Of a DNA stretch of 64,000 bases, positions 45,061-55,673 are shown piece after piece. Both the position numbers and the translations under genes were made by a program. The notes beneath the pieces are model-generated. The model was not told the origin of the DNA. It did no database searches and was given only the letters and a program-made list of their open reading frames with translations. Location of the stretch: contig NC_079884.1 of assembly GCF_029227915.1 (NCBI RefSeq), positions 25,792,001 through 25,856,000 of the forward strand. Direction: 5' to 3'. Position 1 is the stretch's first letter. Every line of letters starts with the position of its first letter. The stretch is from Hydractinia symbiolongicarpus (lineage: Eukaryota; Cnidaria; Hydrozoa; Anthoathecata; Hydractiniidae).

Positions 45061-47165
45061 GTTAGTATTTTACTCGGTGTATTGTTTTAAAATTACGCCG
45101 ATTTAAGACTATATGGTGTTCTTCCGGTCGATTTCCATAGGCGACTTTCATGCAAGCGGGTGTAAAAATAAACTTTGTCGACATCATACACATGCGCAGT
45201 GTATCGGAAAGATAATACACGCATGACCGCACACTTTTGACAGCTAAAACTTTTTAGCCAATTACAAACTGCTAAATGATTTTTAATTTAATAAACTACA
45301 AAAGCAACAAGCCTAAACAAAACAGAGACAGCAGGAAATTTAAATAGACAGAACACGCATGAGTTTCTTAGCAACCATGTTGTTTTTTAAAAAATATTTT
45401 TTAAATTTGCTTAAAAATAAATTTCGCAGAAAATATCTATTTTCTCTTGCTACATACATACAAAAGTTAGGTCATACAAAGTTAACATTTTCGTCCTCAG
45501 ACATTTTTAGGATAAAAGTTATACCATAGTGAAATTTGACTAAAATTTGCTTTTTACTTTTAGAAATATTTTAAATGGCCCTTAACTAAATTCCAAGTTC
45601 TAGATTTCTGGTCCAAAGTTTTCAGCCTATGTAAGAGGATAGAAAAAGATCTAATTAATGGATTAAGAGTCGATAGAATCTCTAAGATCCGTGACGTTAG
45701 TTATTTGCGGCACGTTATCCATGAACGTTTCGTTCTTCAGTATGGCCGAAACAAGTCTTGTTTGTCATTATAAAGTCTCTGCAAATTTCAGTTTTTTAAT
45801 CAAGAGACGCAGCATTAATCTTGGTTCCTGTTACTACAACCTTGCCATATTACATGTTGTTTACTCGATTCAGCAAAAACTAAACTACGCCGAGATGTAT
45901 TTGTTAAAATTTTTATTATTATTATGAATTATAATATAAAACATAATGTACAAAGAGTTTTTATATCATATATTTATTTGTGCATTCTGTAAAAATTGAC
46001 AATGTAAATAAATATTACCTAAAAAGTGGTATTAGTTTTAGATTTCTTCATCCTTTCAAGCATAATATACTTCAAATTCACAAAGCTGGGAAGGAAGTTC
46101 GTTTGCTATCGTTATCGTTTGCTATAAGTTGACAGAAGTTTAAAGATCCTTTGCTCGAAAATTTAATTTGCAGATTCCCTCTGATCTACAGTCCCGCGAA
46201 ACGCTTAAATATGTATTTTTCAGGGCCCCGCGTCCAGAGTCTCGCATCTATTGTCCCGCGTCCCGACTCAACGTCTCAGAATGTCTTGCGTCTCGCGTCC
46301 AACTTTTCCGATATGCCGGTCGACCTCATTATTTTTGTGGTTTTAGTTTTTTATACCATGAAGTTTTACAATGTATCGTGTCGGCCACCGTAATAACAAA
46401 AATGTGTCAACACACGTTAAGTTTGCCGCGTAATTTCCTGTGCACCTGATTTTGGACTGGGCACTGAACAAAGCTAAAAAACGACATGGATGCAGGAAAT
46501 GTTGCGCAACCGCAATGTATACAGTGGTAGTTCACACTAGCGTCCAAAACTGTTACATAAGATCTGTTTACATTTAGAAATTATAAACCGTCATATAACG
46601 TCATATAATCATGACGCGAACAAAGTGTAAAACCACCTCACACTTTGTATGTTGCGTAAAACCTTGAAATTCGTAAACTAATTCTACACCCGTAAATATA
46701 TTTTTAGAAAATTGTTTTTACGCCATCGATTTTTATTGACCAAAATGATCTTCGGGAATAGACCTTTCCCGAATTTCCTAATTATGCCAAACTCAATACT
46801 ATACTCGATACTAAAATTGATTCTTATCCCTAAGTTCCTCAACAAAAGCTAGAACGAATTACCTAATTTCGTAAATATTTCTGTTTGTTAAGTGCCTCAA
46901 TATTGGGCTGAAAGTTACGGTCAAACCCTTCATATAGCCGAGCTTCCTAAGAATAGCCTCGTTTTCAAAATAATTATTTGTTTTAAATCTAAATAAAATC
47001 CAACCGGAATATTATATTACTCTAAAAACTTCATTTTTGTCATGATAATTTAATATTCTTTATGAATATCTTTATTTAAAGAGCACAGAACCATTAAAGT
47101 TTTAGAAGACGTCATAATAATTATAATTTATGAAATTCGGGAAAGGTGTAACCCGTAAAACGTTA
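45061..47165. other. Non-coding stretch with GGACGC-rich repeat
   Basis: 46214-46330 is the reverse complement of the family at 7546-7640 (GGCATATCGGAAAAGT, GAGTCGGGAC, CGCGGGAC). Otherwise AT-rich with no exon seen. Confidence 0.5.
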
Positions 47166-47575
47166 TAAAATCGATTAATATCCGCGAATAACCGCGAAAT
47201 GTATTTATTTATTTTTATTTAAGGCGCGAAAATATCTACCAGCGAAAATTAGTACCATCATTAGGTGAGGCAATGACAAATGAATTTTTTAAATAATTAC
47301 TTTAAAGAAATTAATTTTCGCGAAAAATTTTTAAAACTAAATTTTCGCAAGAACTAATTTTTGTGAAGCTGGTAAGTCCTAATATCTCGCAATAAATAAA
47401 TTTCGCGAATTTAAGGGCATTTTAAAAGGGTTTTTATGAAGTGGACATAAAATATAGACTGCTGAAGTTGAAATCCACGTATATGTTTTTGCGGGATTTA
47501 ATTTTTCGCGAAATTTTCTGCGAAATTGACAAAAACTCGTAAAATTCGCCAAAATTAATTCCCTTAAGGTATCTC
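47166..47575. repeat. TTTCGCGAAATT-word repeat, copy 1
   Basis: Dense in GCGAAAATTA and TTTCGCGAA words on both strands. The piece GCGAAATTGACAAAAACTC is shared with 58635-59100, which shows a dispersed family. Likely a decayed foldback element. Confidence 0.6.
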
Positions 47576-47587
47576 AAAACCAACTGG

Positions 47588-47760
47588 TTCTTTTATCTAT
47601 ATAAATTAACGCAACAAATATGTTTCACAACTTCCCATTCCTCTTATATATATAAATTAACAAAACAAATATCTCTCACAACTCATGAACCAGTCTTCTA
47701 ATATAAATAAGTGAACATAGCGACTACCTCTTACAACTTATAACCCAGTCCTCTAGTGCG
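47588..47760. repeat. About 60-bp tandem repeat, 3 units
   Basis: Units hold TATATAAATTAAC(A/G)(C/A)AACAAATAT, CTCACAACT and CCAGTC(C/T)TCTA; three diverged copies in a row. Confidence 0.6.
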
Positions 47761-48368
47761 TTAATTTATAAAAAAGTTTCTTTTAACTTTATTTGATACT
47801 TGTTCATTTCAAGAGGCAAAATCTCTTTTTCACAGAAACAGTGATACAGCGAACTTCTTGCATGTTTTTAGTATTTTGTGGTTCGAGAAAAAAGTTTGTA
47901 GGTGACTGCATTCAATATCGTTTTCATTGAAATACCACACAATGCGGGTTTTTTATAAGCCACCACTATCAATCGTCGAGTTCAAGATTAAACTCAGAAT
48001 ACAATTCTTTAGTGGTGGTTCCACGATGCTCAGCTATAATGAAATTATGACAAACATATTCAATGCTTTGATGTGTAATAATATATATATAGACTTTATA
48101 TCTACATATTAATAAATTAGGAAAAGGTGGCAAATCTCAAAGTTTGTCCCTACAAGTATTAATATAGGCCATTTTTATACCAGAGTCACGCAATTTGTCA
48201 GCTTCCACGGCGGACTAGGTTGTTTAGTTAAATCCAATCTTACAAAATGTGCTAATTGTTGTTGGCGTTAGCATGGCTATTTTTTCAGATGTTGGAGTAT
48301 TGTGGGCCCTAGCGTGAGTTGTATTCCGTAAAGCAAACGTGTTAGAAAGTACAATTAACACAATTTTG
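47761..48368. other. Non-coding stretch downstream of SWI5
   Basis: No feature supported. If the last SWI5 exon is not the one proposed, the true one could lie here, but no matching sequence was found. Confidence 0.4.
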
Positions 48369-49898
48369 CTACATAAACTGGGGACAACGTTTCGCTAGTT
48401 CGGTTTTTTCCGGTTTTTTTTTTTTTTGATTCCATTGGTGATAAATCATTAATACTTTAAAAAATAAAATAAACACTGCTGCTGTGCTAACATCTGAGTT
48501 ATAAATGTTTAAAAACATGTCAAGTAAAGATAAACCTAATTTCCCAATGACCATTTGTGCAACATCTTTGATTTCATTGTATTCGTGAAGCATATCAATA
48601 TGTTGTTGAAGTTCGTTTATAGAATAACTAAAGACAGAAAAAATGATACGACGCTTAATAAACTAATAAAAAGCTGTCAATTGCTTAAGCTGCAGAATTG
48701 AATTTGATTTCATCATTAGAAATTCGGCTAACTACAAAATTTATATCAATGTGTCTATATTCTTGTTGAATACTGTGGCAAAAGAACATAAGAAACACCA
48801 CATAAAGATCTTTTAAATATAAAACAGTAACATTTTAAAAGAACATACTTAATAACAATAAAGAGAAAACGGTTAAACGAAAAATATGCCCAAACAACAA
48901 AAAAGAATATGGTTAAAAGAAAGATATGCCAAGGATTGGCTTTTAATATTAGATCATAAGTCATCATACGAAAATTTGTATGATTTCTGTTTTTAACAAC
49001 ATATAGTTTCTTCTGCTTGAAGAGTAGACGAGACTGAATAGTAGTCTTACTTTTCACTAAGTTCTTTAATTTCTCTATCTTTTTCTTCAATTTGTTTATG
49101 CAGCGCCAAAACTTCGCGTGCTAGTTCAACCTTGTTTGCGTCAGAATCGCTTTCCTTTGAATTACCTGTTGCTTTCTAAAAACAAAACATCAAGACTAAA
49201 TTGATAGCTAAAAAAACCATTTTTTTACCAGTTCATAATTTACGAAGTTTTTGCGAAGATCTAATACTTGTGCAGAGCCGCTGGTTGCGCGAAAATACTA
49301 ATTTTTCGCATTGAATTACGCGAAAATTTAATGTGTACAGAATGAAGATGCTGTGTTAGAGATATCAGGGCAGTTCGTAAAGTTAAATATATTTTCATAT
49401 AAAACCCATGAATATGTGCTTCTGGAGTTATTTATTTTTTTCATAACCAACCAAGTTGGCCGAAAATCTAAGCAGTTATAAACAACTAGTCACTGAAAAT
49501 GGGAGGAAGTAACCAACGAAAGTTTAAATCTGAATAATGTTACTAAGTATGTAATGTCAACAATATACTTACAGCACCTGGGGATTTAAATGGAGCAAAA
49601 CAACCGGAACTGCTTTTACGTCTGAAACAAAAGAAGCCGAACATTAAATCTATTTCTATGATGAGAAAATATTAAAAAAAAACATTGCATTGTAAGATTC
49701 TTTTTATCGACATTATACCAGACGTCGATATCACCATTTCATATTTTTAAATGCAGCAGTAATGAGGATTATATATTGTATAATTTTGCACACCATGGTA
49801 CACTGCTAAACTTAAAAATAATTTAATTAATACCTGTTATTGTATGGAGTGAATCTCTTCTGTGATGGTTGTTTTTGCTCAGGAGTAGAAAAACTCAT
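48369..49898 (-). CDS. SWI5: SWI5 recombination-repair protein, 5 exons
   Basis: SWI5 pairs with SFR1/MEI5 to stabilise RAD51 filaments in homologous recombination. Minus-strand exons: 49834-49898 (start MSFSTPEQKQPSQKRFTPYN), 49573-49621 (RKSSSGCFAPFKSPGA), 49051-49175 (acidic then coiled coil VELAREVLALHKQIEEKDRE), 48536-48627 (YSINELQQHIDMLHEYNEIK and DVAQMVIGKL), 48369-48394 (AKRCPQFM, stop). Phases agree and the total is 357 nt (118 residues). The YS-x-x-EL...LHEYN-x-IKDVAQ-x-x-x-GKL block is the C-terminal signature of the family, and PFKSP is also found in animal SWI5. The last exon is the weak point: its acceptor has no pyrimidine tract, and the usual vertebrate tail after GKLA is missing. 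The first four exons are well supported by splice sites. Confidence 0.85.
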
Positions 49899-50287
49899 TA
49901 TCATATGCACTACATATAAAATTTAGTTCAATTTTACTATTACTGTCTCAACTGGTAATTTGATGTAGCTTTTTCAAAATACACTTTCTACAAATACAGT
50001 ATTGGGACCTTCGATAGGATAAGCATCAGGAATGAATATACCATTACATGTGACACGATAAGACAAGCTGAAATCATTTTTAACCTACTTTTTACGGTTA
50101 AGATGTTTATATAAAAATAAAAGGTAGGTATAACTTAGGTATAATTAAAAATCTTAAAGTGTAAAAAAAATCACAGAAATAGCAATTTATTTCTTTAAAA
50201 CTAGATTTTTCAGAATTAAGAACCATTAGTTTAAATAACTTTGTGTATTCATTTATCTCTAGGCTAAAAAAACACAAAAGTTTGTTC
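49899..50287. promoter_or_regulatory. SWI5 upstream region and CDIN1 3' flank
   Basis: 390 AT-rich bases between two co-oriented minus-strand genes. No clear core-promoter element can be singled out. Confidence 0.3.
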
Positions 50288-51169
50288 TCAAAAAGTTAAA
50301 CAAAAACTTTTTTCATGATCATCTAACAAAGTTTCTAGTCTTAAAATGTCTTGTGGAAATTTATCATCTAACAAAATCCCACGTTCCATGTTTATATTTA
50401 ATTCATCAATAAAACCAAACCAATAAATAACCAAACCAGGTCCAAATCGATTTGTGTAACTCCAAAATTGATTCTGCAGATAACCAGCATGGGATTCCTC
50501 ATCTCCGAAAGATGCTTTACTTTCAATCCAATTTACAACATAGTTGTTTAACACGATTGGCACAACTAACTTAAAATCTGGCGTTTTATCGTATCCTTCC
50601 TTACGTAAAATCTCTTCATCATAATAAGGTATTCCTTTTGCAGTCAATATATCATGTAATATTTTCTCGTATTTTAAACCAGTTTCTCGTTTGATGTTTT
50701 CGATTATTGGTCCACAAAAGTCATCATTTTGAATACACAATTTTAATTCCTGGGACAAAGTTTTATCTTCTATTTGGCTAGGGTCTTTTATCCACTTTGA
50801 AACATAACCTTTTGGGACAATACCCATCTCTAAGAAATCGTTTCTTTTAGCATATTCTTCTAATATTATTCTGGCAAATAATGTTGGTGGAAAATCAACT
50901 GCATCAGCTTGTCTGCATAAAAATCCTTCACATTCACTGCTTTTTGATGCAGTGCAATATTGTTGATAATATCTTGCTACCGAATCTCTACGATGATGTT
51001 TTTTGAAATTCTTTTTAATTTTTCGTTGATTAAGCTGAGCATAAATGCTAATTAATGTATCCTTGCTAACAGTATTATATTTATCTTGCAAATAATTCAA
51101 ACATTTCTCTTTCTTCATTGGCATTTTAATGATATCACTTTCAATTTCTTTATAAATTTTTAACTTCAT
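50288..51169 (-). CDS. CDIN1: CDAN1-interacting nuclease 1 (CDIN1, C15orf41 family), intronless
   Basis: CDIN1 is a predicted restriction-endonuclease-fold protein that binds codanin-1; human mutations cause congenital dyserythropoietic anaemia type I. The frame encodes 293 residues from the ATG at 51169, close to the human length of about 280. Family landmarks: two N-terminal helical parts (RDSVARYYQQYC near the junction), DPSQIEDK, GYDKTPDFKLVVP, NWIESKASFGDE and FWSYTNRFGPGLVIYWFGF, then ERGILLDDKFP. TPDF...WIESKAS is the PD-(D/E)XK nuclease core: Asp of PDF, Glu and Lys of ESK. An upstream ATG at 51229 would add 20 hydrophobic residues, but alignment with the family start favours 51169. 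There is no intron, while vertebrate CDIN1 has many; this may mean retroposition or intron loss. Confidence 0.93.
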   Translation of the reverse strand: MKLKIYKEIESDIIKMPMKKEKCLNYLQDKYNTVSKDTLISIYAQLNQRKIKKNFKKHHRRDSVARYYQQYCTASKSSECEGFLCRQADAVDFPPTLFARIILEEYAKRNDFLEMGIVPKGYVSKWIKDPSQIEDKTLSQELKLCIQNDDFCGPIIENIKRETGLKYEKILHDILTAKGIPYYDEEILRKEGYDKTPDFKLVVPIVLNNYVVNWIESKASFGDEESHAGYLQNQFWSYTNRFGPGLVIYWFGFIDELNINMERGILLDDKFPQDILRLETLLDDHEKSFCLTF

Positions 51170-51214
51170 ATTTCTTTCAAAGTATATTTCAAAGATTCTT
51201 AAAAAAAAACATAT

Positions 51215-51330
51215 ATATACAGCGTTCAAATTAGCAGGTTGTAATTTACGAGTTGCGACTCGAAATTCTATCTTTGCGAATCAATTTACAATGCAAATGC
51301 TAAAAAAATTGTGAATCTTTTCATCCATTT
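51215..51330. repeat. CAG(C/G)GTTCAAATTAGCAG element fragment
   Basis: CAGCGTTCAAATTAGCAGG and the following TTGTAATTT...GCGAATCAATTT text match the left part of the MITE at 53124-53406. It lies about 50 bases upstream of the CDIN1 start codon and may have supplied part of its 5' region. Confidence 0.6.
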
Positions 51331-53123
51331 TTATTTTTTTTTATTAATTGTTTTGTGTCACGTATATCCATGAGAAGTGGTCTACTATGCTCACAGACCA
51401 CAGCTACAAAGAGGCTTTTCTGTAGTAAGTAAATGTTTGCGAAATGACTGTCTTATTTTTTGAACTTGAACACTAATATATATAATATGCCTATTCTGAT
51501 GGAGCAAATTGGGAAAAAACTGGGGTCTGAAAAATTTTCACAATACAGGAAAATATATGCAACAAATTTACTACAAATGTGCATATTTTGGGCTAAAAAA
51601 TTTAAACAAATGAAATAAAGTAACATGGTAAATCTAAAGACATGTGAAAAAAGTTTTATTAATGATGCTAAAATTATAAATAACTATAAAGATAAATGTA
51701 AAAAAATATAAAGAGTTATGTTGTAGGCAAATGAATAATGAGTGTCTGCTGTATATATAGAAAACAGGATACATATTGATCATGAATTCTTCCTAAATGT
51801 CTTAATTCATTTGGAATTCATTACGTCAACCAATAATCACCTCAAATAAATTAAACATTTAAGCTAAAATATTTATATTCTCTCCAACATTGACGCATTG
51901 TACACCACATTTTACACCACAAAGTAGGTACACAATACATCATGCGCTAATTTTGTGAGAAATTACAAATTTTGAATGTACCTAACATTTCTATTTTTAT
52001 AGTTTATAACAAGAAGGGATGGGGCTGACATACTTTTATGGATTCTTTTAGTAGGTCTGTTTTCCACATCAAGAAACAAAACGGACAGGTTTGTTTTGTG
52101 CAGAAATCAGGTAGAAAATTGGCCAATCAAGTTAACTTATTTTGACAGAATTGTGTCACATTGCCTTACATTTAGTTTTAAAAAAGTGTGCATTAAGGAA
52201 AGTGAGAATAACTACAAAACCTATTTTGGAGTTAAAATGGCACCATTATGATTTTTTAAAAATCAAAATTTGTCACTTCCTAGAATTTATTGATAAGTAA
52301 CTTTGTGTAAAAAATAGAAAAAATAATGAGAGGATCTAGAGAAAAGCCTTTACTTATGGACAAATAGAGGGAGGGACCCTAATTTATATAGGTCACTTAT
52401 CACATTTTTTTTTTTGCCATGCCATACCTACCTAACATATGTTAACAAAATTATATGCCTGTTAACAAAACTGTATTATACAAAAGATAAAATTTTCTTA
52501 CATTCCCTACATATAAATTTTACATGTGAATATAGCTTTAACAAACTTGAATAATTCTTATGTACTACAGACAAAACAGGCGCTACAACACAGTTTTCAA
52601 AGTGGGAAGGAACTAAAGTCTCTATGTGGGCTATTTTGGTCATGTCCAATGTAATAGTGACTTAGCAAAAATATGGAGGTGCCCCTCATCCCACATAGTG
52701 GTAAGGCCTGCAGAAGATAGATATATGCACAAAAGTATTGTTAGGACCTTTATTATTCTTAAACTTGACATAAGATACGCTGACCCTGTAAGGTGCATTA
52801 AAAAAAGTCATGAAATTTGTTTATATTTTACAAAGCGTTTTGAAGTGACTTTAGGTTACAAGGATTCTTCAAAATAATGTTAATTCATGAAAATATTGAT
52901 AAATGCTGGCTTTTTGTCAGAACAACATTTAAAACATCACAATGAATTCTAGGTGTTATTTTTATGTGTTGCTTCCATACATTTGTTGTTCTCCATGCAT
53001 AAATATTATTTCTGATATATGAAATTTTACAAGAATTTTCGAGCATCGCATAAGATCTGCAACTCATATGCAATTTTACAAACAAAAATTTTTGAGCAAT
53101 ATAAAAGCTGCAACACAAATATA
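51331..53123. other. AT-rich stretch, nothing recognised
   Basis: No exon, RNA gene or repeat family supported. Confidence 0.5.
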
Positions 53124-53406
53124 CAGGGTTCAAATTAGCAGTTTGCAATTTGTAATTTGCGAATGGAAATGCCATTTTTGCGAATCATTTTGCGAAGAAA
53201 ATGATAAAATTGCAAATCAAATATTTTTAAGTGGCGATAAAAATGCTTTTTTAGATTGCACTTTAAGAACTTAAAAACCAAGGACGGCGATAGAAAAATA
53301 GTAATTGATCTAAGGTGTTCCCAGGCCACATCTATATGGTGGTTTACTTCATTACAAAGTGCCAGAATTTTGGTGAACCGACTTTACTTTTCTAATTCGA
53401 ACCTTG
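53124..53406. mobile_element. hAT-like MITE with CAGGGTTCAAATTAG ends
   Basis: Left end CAGGGTTCAAATTAGCAG and right end inverse of CAAGGTTCGAATTAGA, 283 bp apart, with ATATA on both sides. The interior repeats TTTGCAATTTG / TTTTGCGAATC words. The ends resemble those of 42413-42862. Confidence 0.65.
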
Positions 53407-54901
53407 ATATACACAGATATGCACTTTAAAGAACGAGAATTTCCAAGCATGATATAAAAGAAGCAATGCAGATACGCCAATACGGTAATTGGGTTATATC
53501 TGCATCGTAGTTTTTATTTTAAATTATAAATATATATTCTAAAGTTTAGTTCAATTTTCAACCAATAGTTCATAAATTTACATAATTCCATAGATAAAAA
53601 AGTGTGTTCTTCAATCTTTTTGGCATTTGGCATAACTTAATCATGCACAAAATATTATATAGCTGTGCTGACAGGGGTGCTGAACTCAAATATTGCGTTC
53701 ATGTAGGGAAAAACAGCCCATTTAACCAAGATCCCAGAACAAGTATATTTCAAGAGATAGATGTGCAAATTTTGCATGGTTAGCCCCACAGGGGGGATAT
53801 ATACACCCTGTCTTTATTTCCAGTAAGGACCATGGCTTAGATGGGTAATCCTAGAGTATTTAATGCTCATTTTGAGCTATGCAGACCAATTAGGGTCCTC
53901 GCTCTGCCAGGCAACCAAGATAGGATCTTGGACAACCACCACATTGGCCCAGGTTTGCCTTGTTTTTTCTCCAATATCAACACTCGCTGAAAAGTAATCT
54001 GCTGGAAAAAGACCTCTCAATCTAGAGGCTGCTGAAAACTTAAACAAGAGAAATTCGTCTGCACACAACAGTTGAAACTCACGAGTATTATTTTACACAG
54101 AAAATTAAAATTTATCCTAAATCAAACAAAACACACAAGTAAAAGCGCTGGTCTATTCGCAGACAAAGATGATAGATTAATAATTCCGCCTAGGGGTGAG
54201 TTAGGAGTTTAGATTTTGATGCTAAATTGGTCAAAATCAAAAAAGACTTTCACTCCATTTATTTCCAGCCAGACTTTCGCATTAAAATGGCCAATGTAAC
54301 AAGTTCTGAAAGAACTTTAGGGCAAATACGCTCGGCTCACTGACTCAGACGGCAAAAACCGGTTTGTTTACACTTCTTTTCTTCCGCGCCAATATTAGCA
54401 AATACGACACAAGCAGTTGACATTGGATAAAAAGAACAATGTATAAATGGCTTGGAAACGTATTTATTGTGACGAAAATGATGATAAACAACACGCCATG
54501 ATATAAAATGACGAATGTGTCTGAAATGTTTTGAGGTTAGTAATTAAAAGGACTTACCCACAAAATAATTAAATTTTATATTTTGTCTGAGGAAACTCTA
54601 CATAAGGCCCCAACGGGGGAGATTTGCTGAGCTTTTTCTTTTATTTTCTTTACGTAATCTGCAAATACGACAACACTTTCAAGTTAAATTTGATTGGCTG
54701 AAATTTAAAAATGGCTTGATTTGATTGGCTAATAAAAGTTATTGATACGAAAGAATAGAAAATTCACATGCTTTTGCCGCCCTTTGAACGCTAGTTTTCA
54801 TTCATTTTTATATTAGTCGGTTGTTGTTATTACCGTAGAAAACAGCTTTAAACTTTCTTGGCTTACATACTTATTTATACATCACACAATACAGTTCCAC
54901 C
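53407..54901. other. IER-like gene upstream region, one coding-like frame
   Basis: Minus-strand frame 54068-53877 (FSAASRLRGLFPADYFSAS, TWANVVVVQDPILVAWQS) follows an acceptor-like TGTTGTGTGCAG and is GC-richer than its surroundings; unidentified. The last 60 bases before 54902 hold TATTTATAC, a possible TATA element, and the start context CCACCATGT is favourable. Confidence 0.35.
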
Positions 54902-55588
54902 ATGTCCGGAGATATGGAAAAAATTATTGAAATATCCCTGGCAAAGATAGAAAATACGAAAACACAGAAAATTAATGGAAAGTCGAACATACTACACAGA
55001 AATTTATTAGTAAATACCTTGTTAAATCGTGTGAGGAGTACAGACAAGAACTTACAGGTCAAGAAACCCTTAATGAATTACAGAGAACCTAAAAATATGG
55101 TTGATATAGACATGGAAGATTATGACATGGATAAGTTACCATCGTCTAAAGATTTTAAAAATTTGAATCAGCCACAACAACAAACACAACACAAAAAAGT
55201 TAGTTCGCTTGTTGCGAAACTAAACTCTCGTTCTCTAGCTGGAAAGACTGAAAGTTCCTTGTGTAATGATATCTTAATCAGCGATGATATTTCAAAACAG
55301 AAGGAAAATAAGAAAGAAGATATATTTTGTGAATGTAAACTAAATAACATTATCACGCCAAAACTTCGTAAAAAGAGAATTCATTCAACGGAGAGTGATG
55401 ATCAAAGTTGTCCTAGTAAAAAACTTCGTTCTATTTGGCCGTCAAACGTGAGTCCAAAAGCACAAGAACTTGGTTATTCAGTTACAAATTTAGCTTCATT
55501 GTTTGGTGGTCTTGTTGCTAACACAGATAGCGAGATGGCTACCTTAAATTTTGGCAATAAATTTGTTTCTGCTATGGTGGCATGTTGA
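54902..55588 (+). CDS. IER2/IER5-family immediate-early response protein, intronless
   Basis: IER2 and IER5 are small nuclear proteins of the immediate-early class that act through PP2A-B55 and HSF1 in vertebrates. The 228-residue frame shows the family's two conserved ends. N-terminus: MEKIIEISLAKIENTKTQ followed by ILHRNLLVNTLLNRVRS, matching the IER pattern (R)I(I/V)SISLxKIYxSRxQ...LHKNLLVSxVLRSAR. C-terminus: VTNLASLFGGLV and a final FVSAMVAC, matching NLxSIFGxxFSG and the terminal AIVAF. In between it is disordered, with a Gln-rich piece and basic clusters LRKKRIH and PSKKLRS that could serve as nuclear signals, as in vertebrate IERs (KKxR). The lack of introns fits the family. Which IER paralogue it corresponds to cannot be told. 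Confidence 0.75.
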   Translation: MSGDMEKIIEISLAKIENTKTQKINGKSNILHRNLLVNTLLNRVRSTDKNLQVKKPLMNYREPKNMVDIDMEDYDMDKLPSSKDFKNLNQPQQQTQHKKVSSLVAKLNSRSLAGKTESSLCNDILISDDISKQKENKKEDIFCECKLNNIITPKLRKKRIHSTESDDQSCPSKKLRSIWPSNVSPKAQELGYSVTNLASLFGGLVANTDSEMATLNFGNKFVSAMVAC

Positions 55589-55629
55589 TGTTTTGAAACG
55601 TTTAATCATCCAAATCCATGCTGTGTCGA

Positions 55630-55673
55630 AACAAATAAAGGGCTTTATTGAAACAAATAAAGGGCTTTATTTA
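55630..55673. terminator. Tandem 22-bp polyadenylation-signal hairpins
   Basis: AAACAAATAAAGGGCTTTAT with its next two bases is repeated twice head to tail. Each unit has AATAAAG...CTTTATT, so AATAAA is present on both strands and the RNA can fold into a hairpin. It lies 42 bases after the IER-like stop codon. Confidence 0.7.

Noticed and set aside
53877-54068. Minus-strand gene (FSAASRLRGLFPADYF...)
   Set aside because: Coding-like composition and an acceptor, but one short frame with no partner exon and no recognised family; mentioned only within the IER upstream region.
54560-54900. CArG (SRF) or heat-shock sites in the IER-like promoter
   Set aside because: Only words with two or more mismatches were found (for example CTACATAAGG); not enough to claim.
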